Shown: in pieces, positions 11,802-22,300 of the stretch
How positions within the stretch are numbered: the first letter of the stretch is position 1
How the letters are laid out: each line of letters opens with the position of its first letter
Origin: Coniella vitis
Lineage: Eukaryota > Ascomycota > Sordariomycetes > Diaporthales > Schizoparmaceae
Reading direction: 5' to 3'
Assembly (NCBI GenBank): GCA_011317545.1
Contig: WUJK01000007.1
Coordinates: 496,001 to 560,000 of the forward strand
Length of the DNA: 64,000 bases
Position numbers and translations under genes: made by a program
The notes under the pieces: generated by a model
Databases searched by the model: none
What the model was told of the DNA's origin: nothing
The model's input: only the letters and a program-made list of their open reading frames with translations

Positions 11802-12719
11802 TTACTGTCCACCACGCAGACGCAGCACCAAGTGCAGCGTCGATTCCTTTTGAATATTGTAGTCCGACAGCGTCCGGCCGTCTTCGAGTTGCTTTCCGGC
11901 AAAAATGAGACGCTGTTGGTCTGGAGGAATGCCCTCCTTGTCTTGGATCTTGGCCTTCACGTTGTCAATAGTGTCTGAAGATTCCACTTCGAGCGTGATC
12001 GTCTTGCCCGTCAGTGTCTTGACAAAAATCTGCATGCCACCACGGAGGCGAAGAACCAGGTGCAGAGTGGATTCCTTTTGAATATTGTAGTCCGATAGCG
12101 TCCGACCGTCTTCGAGTTGCTTTCCGGCAAAAATAAGACGCTGTTGGTCTGGAGGAATACCCTCCTTGTCTTGGATTTTGGCCTTTACGTTGTCGATTGT
12201 GTCCGAAGATTCCACTTCAAGCGTGATCGTCTTGCCAGTCAAAGTCTTGACAAAGATTTGCATACCGCCACGCAGACGGAGGACGAGGTGAAGAGTGGAC
12301 TCCTTCTGGATGTTGTAGTCGGAAAGGGTACGGCCGTCCTCCAACTGCTTGCCAGCAAAGATTAGGCGCTGTTGGTCTGGGGGAATGCCCTCCTTGTCCT
12401 GAATCTTGGCCTTGACATTGTCAATGGTGTCGGAAGACTCCACCTCGAGAGTGATGGTCTTGCCAGTGAGGGTCTTGACGAAGATTTGCATACCGCCACG
12501 CAGACGGAGGACGAGGTGGAGGGTAGATTCCTTCTGGATATTGTAGTCGGAAAGGGTGCGGCCGTCCTCCAACTGCTTGCCAGCAAAGATCAGGCGCTGT
12601 TGGTCTGGGGGAATGCCCTCCTTATCCTGAATCTTGGCCTTGACATTGTCAATGGTGTCGGAAGACTCCACCTCGAGGGTGATGGTCTTGCCAGTGAGGG
12701 TCTTGACGAAGATCTGCAT
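11802..12719 (-). CDS. Polyubiquitin, four head-to-tail units
   Basis: An uninterrupted coding run of 305 aa made of four 76-aa ubiquitin units plus a terminal Gln. Units lie at 12719-12492, 12491-12264, 12263-12036 and 12035-11808. Every unit starts MQIFVKTLTG and ends LVLRLRGG. The precursor is cut after each Gly76 by deubiquitinases to supply free ubiquitin, mainly under stress, as with yeast UBI4. The upstream frame stays open to 13088, but that stretch (Pro/Leu/His-rich) is pyrimidine-rich leader and not ubiquitin, so the start is set at the first MQIF. The extra Gln after the last Gly-Gly blocks use of the uncut precursor. At the DNA level units 1 and 2 resemble each other, and units 3 and 4 form a second pair. 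Confidence 0.99.
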   Translation of the reverse strand: MQIFVKTLTGKTITLEVESSDTIDNVKAKIQDKEGIPPDQQRLIFAGKQLEDGRTLSDYNIQKESTLHLVLRLRGGMQIFVKTLTGKTITLEVESSDTIDNVKAKIQDKEGIPPDQQRLIFAGKQLEDGRTLSDYNIQKESTLHLVLRLRGGMQIFVKTLTGKTITLEVESSDTIDNVKAKIQDKEGIPPDQQRLIFAGKQLEDGRTLSDYNIQKESTLHLVLRLRGGMQIFVKTLTGKTITLEVESSDTIDNVKAKIQDKEGIPPDQQRLIFAGKQLEDGRTLSDYNIQKESTLHLVLRLRGGQ

Positions 12720-12910
12720 CGTGGCTGATGTGGCACCAAATGGCGTTGCGTTTGCAGTGTGGTGTTTTGGTGTTTTGATGATGTTGTAGGGAGGAAGAAG
12801 CACAATCAAACAAGATGATGAATGGAAGTGGTAGATATGTGAATAAAGAAGAGAAAGAGTCGCGGGCGGTGCAAGGCTGGAAGGGTCGGGCCAGAGGTTA
12901 AATAGGCAGA
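12720..12910 (-). promoter_or_regulatory. Pyrimidine-rich leader and TATA-like element of polyubiquitin
   Basis: On the minus strand the 150 nt before the ATG are C/T/A-rich (CTCTTCTTTATTCACATATC and onward), as in strongly expressed fungal genes. A TATA-like CTATTTAA lies at 12905-12898, about 180 nt upstream. A two-unit heat-shock-like TTCCAGAA occurs much further up, near 13175. These are by-eye assignments only. Confidence 0.35.
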
Positions 12911-13297
12911 AAGGTCGAAAGGGCGTAAGGCGAGAGGTTGGAGGGAGGCAAACGGGGGTGAAAGCAAGAGACGCCCATGGAAAGCGGGCAGGCCCCCTGG
13001 TCCAACAAGGTGGGCGGTGGGGCCTGGCCAGGCGGCGGTCGAGCACGAGCCAATCACAAAGCTTCCTTGGACTTGCCTGCTGGTGCAAGTGACTGATTAG
13101 AAAGCGTGGCTGAAAGGAGGCAATAGGCGGAAGGCGGGCAGTGAGAGAGTGGCAGTGGCAGCAAAACGAGCAGGTTCCAGAAGGCCAGAGCGCTGCTCGT
13201 GATTCATCAAAGCACTTTGAAACTCAGAATCTTGGCCTCTTTTCTCCGCACCACAAACCATTTGCGCGCAACCCGCCGTCTTTCTTATCTGGTCTAC

Positions 13298-13317
13298 TAC
13301 TATGTAGATACATAGTA
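13298..13317. repeat. Inverted pair of TACTATGTA / TACATAGTA with 2-nt spacer
   Basis: A 20-bp sequence of two opposite copies of the dispersed 9-mer around GA. It lies about 580 bp upstream of the polyubiquitin ATG. Orientation is the reverse of the pair at 11254-11272. Confidence 0.9.
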
Positions 13318-14620
13318 CTAGTAGGGCCTCACGTCACGCGGGGCTCATCCAGAAGGACCCACTTGCCTCTCGTGGCCCCTCTGTGCTTCACCTCTACATA
13401 GTACATGGTACATTGTATCTCAGGCGGGTTTGATTTCATCGTGACGCCCCTGGACTGATGTCTTTGTGTGTTCTTTTTCGTTGCCTCTTGACGCCTTTCC
13501 ACACGGACGCACAACTCGGTCGCTGCGGACACGAATGAGTCTCCAGCACCACGAACGGCGAAGACGTCATTGCCCGCGATGAGAGCGACAGGTACTCCTC
13601 TGCCCCCACTGAGCCGAACGACGGGTGCAGCCTTCTCTCCTCCAGCCCGCCATTGGATCGGAATCCCAACCCCTCCCCTCAACCCCACCACTGACTGACT
13701 GGCCTGATACATAGTGGCGATCAACACCCCCTTTTGTGCAGCCCATTTCGAATCCCAAGGCACTGCCAATTCCTCTAGATGTCACGGACGGAACCGGCGC
13801 TGCGGCATGACCGTTTTCATATCATCTATGCGAAAGCCTGGCCAGCAACATCCGGTTCGCTCTGGAAGTCTTCTGGTGCGAGATGGCCGGATTTTGCACC
13901 TCTCCAACACAGTACATAGTACAATGTGCTTGGCCCAGTCTGCAACCATTCACGGACCAGCCCCGTCTCCGAGCTTGCTGAAGCCGGTTTGCGGTGAGTC
14001 CGGCGAAGGTTCACAGGGCCCAGAAACAGTCTTGAAAAATGCCATAGATACCATCTCAAACCGAATAGGATGTTTGGTCGATGTTCATCTCGGATCCAGA
14101 GTGCAAACGGACAGCATAACATGTACTCATGGTCCCAGGATAGGACGTCCTTGTCCATGTCATAAAGGGAGATGACCATGGAGCCGGGAAGCCCCAGAAT
14201 AGCTCAATCGCTAGAGATGTGTCTATCACAATCACCAGACCTTGAAGGCAGGGACTTTGCTTGGGCCGGACGAAAAAGCCGCAAGCAAGCAAGATGCAGC
14301 ACAAGCCGCGACCTGCGTGCCCGTGGGTGCAATGCATGAATTGGTCTCATAAACCGGTCTTTCGGCTTACCAAACTAGCATTGCAGAGTAGTATGGCCTA
14401 CCTGGCTAGTACTAAATCGCTCGCCATGGATCACCGTTCCAGCCTGCCAACCAGCCAGCCACGACCAAGGCTCGCGAAAGTGTGGACAAAAGGACCTGGA
14501 AGCTATGCCTAAGTACAATCAGCTTATCAGCTTTGCCCTCCTTAGTCTCTCAGTCAAAAGCTATTGTTGCTATGCACGCCATGTTTCACACTGCAACCCC
14601 ACCATGTCAGACGTGCGATA

Positions 14621-14623
<3 letters not shown>

Positions 14624-14655
<32 letters not shown>
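14624..14655. repeat. (AGC)n trinucleotide microsatellite
   Basis: Ten to eleven AGC/CAG units in intergenic DNA. It is the same trinucleotide class that encodes Gln runs in nearby genes. Confidence 0.9.
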
Positions 14656-14656
<1 letters not shown>

Positions 14657-15722
14657 TATGATGTACACTAAATAGTACACGGTGGCTGAGTCGCATTTGG
14701 CGCTGGGCTACTCTGGCCCAATTCCAGCGCTTTTGGCCTGGGGTTACATAGTCCATGCAGCACTCAATAGGCGGTGCAACAAGCGCGAACCATGGCCCAA
14801 AAGAGGTTGATGTTTCCACATACGAAGGCAGTTTGGAAGGGAAGCACTGCACCATGTTCTATGTATACATAGTATGTCGGTGACTTAGGTCAAGCCTCTG
14901 TAGGTATGCTGCAAGTACCACAAACCAATCGAGCGCGCCATCCTTCCTCCCTCTTTGCTGCAAACCGCCCAGACCAGACCGTTGTGCCAATGCTGGGGGA
15001 CGAACACCTAATAGCGGTGTGCACGCAACTTTGGGCCAAAACAAGCGTCAGCATTGCACGAGACCACGCCATGGCAATGTATTCGATCTCGTGGGTCTGG
15101 GCGCCCAGATAATGTCAAGACACAATACTCTGGGTACTATGGTACATACTATGCATGGAGTATGGTTGTTCGGATATGGGAGCGGTTTGTTTGTAGTAAG
15201 TATTGTTACTTTTCTTTGGTTCTCCCCGTCTAAAGTAAGCTAAGCTAAACAAAACAGAACTAACCGACTATCCGTCCCGAGATTTCGCGCCGTTCCCTTT
15301 CCCACGCACGTTTTTGACAACTTGGAAAAAGCAAAAACGAATAAGATGAAAAATGAAAAGGAGAAAATTCGCCTGCGCTGTTCCTGGACTAGATCTTGAC
15401 ACAAAAAAATACAGGCATCTGAATAGGTGTCTTTTTCTGTTCTGTCTTGAGCAAGTACAAAAACGGCCCAAAAGAGGGCGCCCCGAACTTCCGCCCCTCC
15501 CTTTCCCGAGAAGGAGAGGAACGAGTTACTGGAGGTCCGAAGAGAGAAGAGAAAAAAAAGGTGAGCACGCTTGATTTCATAATGATAACTGGGCCATCAC
15601 TTTGAAGAAGGTTTGTATGCGTCTGGGTTGTGGTCATTCAAGGCATTTATCTCATCGCCTGTCGTCAACGAACGCCGGGTTCCATGCTTGCTGCTTGTCG
15701 CTTGTTGCTGCCTGCCTGGGTT

Positions 15723-15748
15723 GCTGTGCTGTGCTGTGCTGTGCTGTG
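15723..15748. repeat. (TGTGC)n pentanucleotide repeat
   Basis: About five TGTGC units in intergenic DNA downstream of the Zn2Cys6 gene. Confidence 0.8.
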
Positions 15749-16530
15749 TTCTGCTCCGGTGCGCATATAAATAAAGTCTATTATATGCCAAAAACGTTGT
15801 CCGCGGAATTTGTTCGCCAAGAAGAAAATGAGTTCCAAAGAAGCATTGCGTGTTGCAGTGCTCAATTTCATTGCGTTCTTTGTCAACAGGAATTGGATGT
15901 TTTTTGTTGTTGGTGGTGGCGATGGCAATCCCTCTTATAAGTGCATTGCTTGAGTGTGCGCATGTGCGCATGCGTAAAGATGCTGCGAATGAATTTGCTT
16001 TTTTTGAAAATAATATTTGTGTCGTTACACGTTTCATGAATCGTCAAGTAAGTCGTAAGCGTATGCTGCCTTCCGCTTAACTCGAGCGTTTGGTATGTCG
16101 TCGCGCATTGTGGCGGCGACCCGGCCGAGTTGTTGTGAAGAGGGAAACGGGGTGGACAGGTGTCAAGGAATAAACATAACACCCGCCCCCCCAAAAAGAG
16201 AGGAGAAACTCGCACAATACAACGCCCACGCTTCCCATAACCAACAAGAGCTGCTAAGAGATGATTGGAAAAGGACAAGATAGGAAAAAAGCGAGAAAAG
16301 GAACAAGGAAACAACCAAAACCAAAACCAAAGGAAAAAAAAAAGGGTTCTCCCAGGCGCCCTTTTGCGGAAAGGGAACCACAAATCGCTATCCAGTTTCC
16401 CCCCTTGCCTTTCCCACCAAAACAAAACAGCACAGGGAATGCAAAACAGACTGGTTTCCTGTTCTGAGCAAGGATTGTTGAGAAGAGGCGCCTGCTGCGT
16501 TCCGCGCCATATCCCATTTTCCAATTCAGC

Positions 16531-18833
16531 CTAGTTGGAACGAATCACCAGCTTGGACAGGAACTTGTTGGACAATGAGTCAAAGTCGTCCCTGTCAAAT
16601 TTGGTCTCTGGTCGTGTCCTCAGGTAGGCCTCTGTCATACGCAGAATACTTGTCAGTCGATTTTATACTCCATGATTGGGGCAAAATTTGTTCATGAGGA
16701 AACCAAAAATCAATCATCATTCAAAACTCACCATGCTTGAGAACGTGTTGTCGGACTTCAGTCATGGCCTCGCAAACGGCGGGGTTGTTGTTGAGCAGCT
16801 GGCCGTGCCGGCGTGTGTCCCACTCGGTAAAAGCGGGCAGCTTCTGCGAAATGGCGTGGAAAAGACCGACAATAACGCCGACGGGAATTGTCTCCATGTC
16901 GGTGCAGAACTTGTTGACAGCAACAGGGTCTGGAACACGGTAGTGGCAGTCAAACTGCATCTCCTCCCACACAGCAAGGAGAATCGACGCCAACATGAAG
17001 ATAGTGGGCCAGTTCTTGAGGCGGTCACCGCTGTAGACGCTCGAGTAGAGCGCCGAGAGCTCCTCAAGAATGTCCTTTTGCAGTTGGCGCCACATGTCGG
17101 CCATGGCACACTTGATCTGGAAGTTGATCATGACGGGAGCCACAATCTTGCCATAGTACTTGGAGTCCTCGTCGTCGATCTGCCCATCCAACTCGTCCTC
17201 GGAGCCCTGTTGCTCTACCATGGTAATGTGCAGTGTCAAGTTGTAGGCCAGCACCAGCTTCAAGGCCTTGCGGATGACGGGCGACTTCTCCTTCATGTAG
17301 AAGCGGTGTGCCGTCTTGAGAATCTCCGTGATGAAGGGAGTGCCCTCAAAGTGGTCATCGATAAAAGTCTCAAACGACTGGTCAATGTGCTTGTCCAAGT
17401 ATTCGGACAGTGCATCCGCCGAAACGCCATCACGGCCAACGTCCAGCTTCGAAGTGCGAATCTCAAAGTCAATGGGCTCCTGATCGGTCAAGTGGGACTC
17501 GACCCAGTCCACTTGGAAGCAGCTCTCATCGCTCACAAAGACTTCACGGACCATGACGGGCAAGCAAAAGCCATAGCCGTGCGTGATCCACATGAGTGTC
17601 TCCTTTTGGGCAAAGCCTTTGACATTGTAGACAGACACGCTACGGTCAAGGTGCTTCTCGTAGTCTGCCTTCCAGTCCTTCATAAAGAAGCCAATGTCCT
17701 TGATGTCAATACGCGTGCAAGGCACCTGCCACAGACGAGCGTGCGAAGGCTGGCATCCAGCACATGGCTCGCCCTTGTCGCATGTCTTTTTCAGGAACTT
17801 GCATCGCAGACAGGCACGCAGCTTCCGGATCTCGCTCGCCTGCTTGCGTTGCTCAGGCAGAAGCGGGCCACGACGTCGCCCCACCTTCTTCTCACCCGTG
17901 CCGTCCTTCTTTCCATTCGGTGTGCGCCTGACGACGGCCTTTGTGGGGGGTTTGGCGATAGGGCTCTTTCTCGGCGCTGTGGTCCTTCTAATAGGAGGCG
18001 ACACAGACGAAGTGGAGCCCGCGGCAGATCCGATGCCAGACCCGCTCACGGGGCTCGAGCGGCTGCTGGCTGTCGCACAGATTGGGACGGGCGTGACGGC
18101 GGCGGTTGGGGTGATGAGGTCGTGCGAGTGGTGGTGGGCGTGGTGAGCATGGTGGTGGGCATGTTGATGTTGATGGTGGTGCTGGTGCTGGTGCTGGTGA
18201 GGGTGAGCAGCATCTCCGGGGAAACAGTTGCGGTGTGTGCTGGCGGTCTCGACAAACGAGTCAGACCCAGGGGAGAAGGGCGAGATGGGGAAGTTGACTT
18301 CTTCCCAGCTGTTGAGCTCCAGCGAGGTGCCATCGGATTGGGACGAGTCGGAGCTTGTTCGCAGGTGCAGGGTCTGGCCGGGGTTGAAGACGTTTTGTGC
18401 TTGCGGGGCCTGGGAAAAGGAATCCATGTTGGGGTGGTACATGTCAATCATGGCCCAGCCATTGTCACTGCCAGAGCCCATGGACAGAACTTCAAGGTAG
18501 GTGCCCGTGGGAGAGTTACTCCCCATACTTACGGCGCGGGGCAGTCCATCGGCTGGGAGGTGCATGGCTGTCTCGAAATCCTGCCAATTGGCCATCCCGC
18601 CAGAGCCCATGGTCCAGGGTGAAAGTTGGTGGCTGGGCTCCTCGACAGGAGACATGGTGAAGTTGACGGGGTCCATCTGCTGCAGGCTGGCTTCAAGGGC
18701 GGCTTGGGTGGTTGCGGGCAGATAGGCCATGGGCGACGGTTGCAGGTTGGCAGCAAAGGGGTGAAAGCTGATGAGCGATGAGTCAGGAATGAAAGTCGAC
18801 AGGTTCTGTGGTGGCGCAGCCAGGTGTTGTTGT

Positions 18834-18880
<47 letters not shown>

Positions 18881-19366
18881 GTATGCCCAGTCGGCAAGCA
18901 TCGACGAAGTCTGGGGCATGGCGGCAGCGGCAGCGGCAGCGGCGGCAGCAGCAGCAGCAGCCGTGTTGGAATACGGTGAGAGTTGCTGTTGATGAGGGCT
19001 GGATGCAGTCGAGCTGTGGTGGCCGTTCGGCGACTGCGCCTGGTGCTCCTGCGGCGACGAGGGCGAGGGCATGGTGTGAGCATGTGGTGAGTGCATCGAG
19101 ACAGGCGACATACCCGCAGCGGCGACGGCCATGTCCATTTGCAAATGCCACGATGCCGCTGGGCTGTGACGGCTGTGCTGTTGAACCATGGCGGAGGAGG
19201 CCGTCGTCGTCGTCGGCGGCGGGGGCGGCGGCGGCGGGGGCTGCTGCGGTATTGGGGTCTGCGCGACGCCGGTTGTATAGGGCGTGTATCGCTCCCGAGG
19301 GTCGAATGCAAGCTGCTCCAACAATGCGGCCTGGCCTGCCTGGGAGGCGTTGTAGTCAAATGTCAT
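16531..19366 (-). CDS. Large Zn2Cys6-type transcription factor with polyQ, polyA, polyP and His-rich tracts
   Basis: Two exons, 19366-16732 and 16631-16531, give 911 aa. The 100-nt intron (donor GTGAGT, branch CTGAC, acceptor ACAG) joins KH to EAYLRTRPETKF, and the protein ends LSKLVIRSN. The N-terminal 500 residues are low-complexity: polyPro at about 43-51, polyAla at about 136-149, polyGln at about 164-181 and a His/Gln stretch near 390-416. A basic region (APRKSPIAKPPTKAVVRR) precedes the zinc cluster at about 519-550 with cysteine spacing C-x2-C-x6-C-x5-C-x2-C-x11-C. The last gap is longer than the usual 6-9. The C-terminal 360 residues are helical and look conserved. It is probably a nuclear DNA-binding regulator, but the target genes are not deducible. 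A 5.7 kb gene-free region lies upstream, as is common for developmental regulators. Confidence 0.88.
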
Positions 19367-22300
19367 GGCGACCAGGAATCAAGGGGGGACCCGGGAAGGG
19401 GAGCGTGGGAAGGGGGGGGAAAAGGAGGCAAGCGGTTGATATGAAATTGACAAAGCCTGGGGAGATGCTGGATGGAGAGATGGTTTGTGTGGTGGGCGGA
19501 GTCGAAGATGGACACCGCTCTTTCACTCTGCGGCGTGAGCGCGCACCACAGACACAGGGATGCTCGAGGACGCCAGCCGACGTTGAAGACAGTTCAAAGC
19601 AAACGACCGTTGTTGATCTGGGGCAGGGAGAAAGGACGAGGATAAAGAGACCGAGTCCCGATGGTCGAAAAGATCGATCTTTGTTTTTTGGTCCCTCTGG
19701 GTGGCCGGGTGGGAGATATTGAGGGCGGCGGCGGCGAGAGACTGCTGTCTGCCCTTTGTGCCTGTGCGTTTTCTCCGTCTGTCAGAAGACGTGCAAAAGA
19801 CCCCGGATCTTGGATGTGTGTGCTTGTCCAGTCCTCGAGCTGATAGGGTTTGAGCTCAACAAGAGACAAGACAACGTGACTGGACTTGACTGACAGATGA
19901 CAGAAGAACAGACAAGAGGGAAAAAGAAGAACAAGAGAAGGGCCGGAGGGCAAGAGTCGAGATGCCGAACCCGGGGCCTGCAGACCAACGAAGATGCTCC
20001 CCTATGCTTTGGCTCTCTGTCTCTCAGTTGTGCATCCCGCTTGCTCGTCTGTCTTCTCTGCTCGCCCTCTCTTTCCCCTTCCCTTTCTCTTTCTCTCGCT
20101 CGCTCTGTGTGTGTACTATGATACCGTTGCACATCATAGGACAGTACGCAGACGCACACATGCATAGTGCACACACAGAGGGGTCCCGTCCCCCAGTCCC
20201 TCCAGTCCCGCATACGACGACAAGAAGAGCGGTGAGCAGATGCAGGTCGAACCGCAATGATCCCAGTCGACCCTGGCGCAGCCAATCAGAGCGGCGGCAA
20301 GCGCACGACCGGCCCCTTCAGAGGCAGACGCCACTCGAGCATCCACCCAGTCCTGCCAGTCCACTCAGTCCAACCAGTCTTGCCCAGTCCCCCCAATCCA
20401 CCGCGCAGCGACTCTGCGCGCTACGTACCCTTACCCAAGGCGGGGCGTTGTATCGTGGAACCAATCGACGCCCGTGGGCTGGGCCCCAGCCGTCCCCAGC
20501 CCCGGGCCCGGCACCCTTCGAATCCTGCCCCCAAAGAACAGAGCACACGGAAATCCCAGCCCAGACTGCCAGAGGACCCTCATCCACCAAGCTATGTGCA
20601 TAGTTGCAGTCTCTAGAAGCCTGGATCGAAGGCTAGTCCAGTCCCATATCCTTCTATCGTCAAACTAGGAACTTCTCAAGTGGGTACGGGTGCCATCCAG
20701 CTTCTCTCCGCTCCCCTCTCTTTTGTTGTACATAGTATGCCTTGCTCGTACGAGGTGGGTTTAGCCTTCAAATCCCGTCTTGTGTCCAGCAAAAGTACTA
20801 GGCACGGGTATGTGCGACCACTCCGTACCATGGTACCTGCGTACATGGGTACGTACTACGTACAGAGTAGTAGTCATGCTATGTACATAGCAAAGGGCAT
20901 GCATCAATGTGCCTGCAGTCTTGAATCTCGCTCCGCCCCTCGCACTGTATCAGCGCCCCCAGTACTGCAATGGCTCTGCGACAGCAGAGAGGGGAGTTCC
21001 AAGCGCGCAGCCCTTTTGCTGGACAGGGGGGAGGCGCAGACTGAACACACAAGTCGCACTGTTCGTCTGGTCCTTGTCTGCTTTACACTCCCAGACAAGC
21101 AAGTCCAGCCTCCTTTGAAGACGCCCCATCATGAAGCGTTTTATGAGATCTGCTGCAACATTATCGTATGACTGGGATCCCCCAATTTGGGCCATCGGCG
21201 ATGGAAAAACTCAGTCACGACGAATGCTGTCGGCAGTCGAAAGGCTTCTCGACTCGGCCATTCCTCTTCGCTCCTTGCTGTGTGTCTAAAGGACTGCAAG
21301 TATGTAGAAAGCGATACGGCTGAGCTAATGTGCTGCCAACGCTTTCTTAGATTCACCAAGAGACCAAACTCACCACAAGCCTATTGATAGTGCTGATTGC
21401 CCCCCTCAACCCCCCGTCCCCTCGGCTGAGACATCAGTACAACACATCTGGCAGAGGGGGACGGCTCGTCGCAACCACTTGTCACTCTGCCTACCATGAT
21501 GCCACGCATATTGGCGGATCACAGGACGAATCATGGATGGCGAGGGCTGGTTTTGGCCTTACATGAGCGGCGCCAGTTCACGACAACGCTATGATGGATT
21601 GGAGGGGGCGTTCTCGACTGATTGTTGCTACATATGGCTTTTCATATGCCGTTGGTCGTTACCATCGTTCGCCTCTCACAGGCATTTTTGGCCGAGCACA
21701 AGACAAAAGGGGTGATGATTGAGATCGCACTTTTTGCTGCGTCGCGAGCAATAGTGATTGCGAAAGACGTCTTATGTTAACAAACACAGATTGGAGCATG
21801 GTCAACATATAAAGTCTCATGTCAGCAACCTGACGGCTCCCTTGACCACAGAGAGGATGGGATACATACATAGTAGTATACGCTCGGCATGCCGCTATTA
21901 AAAGTCGCACGTCGAGATAGTCGTCATCGTGACCGTGCCTGGCAAGGAGCCATGCATGGTGAGAGTTGGCCAAGGTCGCGTCGAATTCGCACAGTGTTAT
22001 GGCATGTCGAGGACAATGGGAATTGTTCACCAGACACTGACACACTGACACGAGAACATACTGTAAGTACATACATAGTAGTACAGTGAAATTGATCTGG
22101 CCGGCACCAGACGACTTTTGCGCCCGAGTGTTGCTTCGTACTTCGTACTGTACTGTGTATGTATTCCGTTTTATGTGCTGTCTTAACCCACAAAAACCGT
22201 TGAGGTTCGGAATTTTCTTGGTACTAGTACATCCGGATGTACGTAGCCCTGGCGAACTGGATCTGCTGTACTATGTTAGGAGCAATACGGATGCTGATGG

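Larger units (their letters stand above)
12911..16530. other. Intergenic, 3.6 kb, no gene recognised
   Basis: This lies between the polyubiquitin promoter and the 3' end of the Zn2Cys6 factor. It contains CCAAT near 13050, several copies of TACATAGTA (13298, 13309, 13395, 13913, 14866), an AGC microsatellite, a TGTGC pentamer repeat and purine-rich stretches at about 15340-15580 and 16250-16350. Open frames up to about 150 codons on both strands lack recognisable features. Confidence 0.55.

Noticed and set aside
12720..13088. 123-residue N-terminal extension of polyubiquitin
   Set aside because: The frame is open, but the sequence is pyrimidine-rich leader and ubiquitin precursors start at MQIF.
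17694..18146. Plus-strand open frames across the transcription factor gene
   Set aside because: They are shadows of the real minus-strand coding frame, caused by GC-rich third positions and repeat codons.
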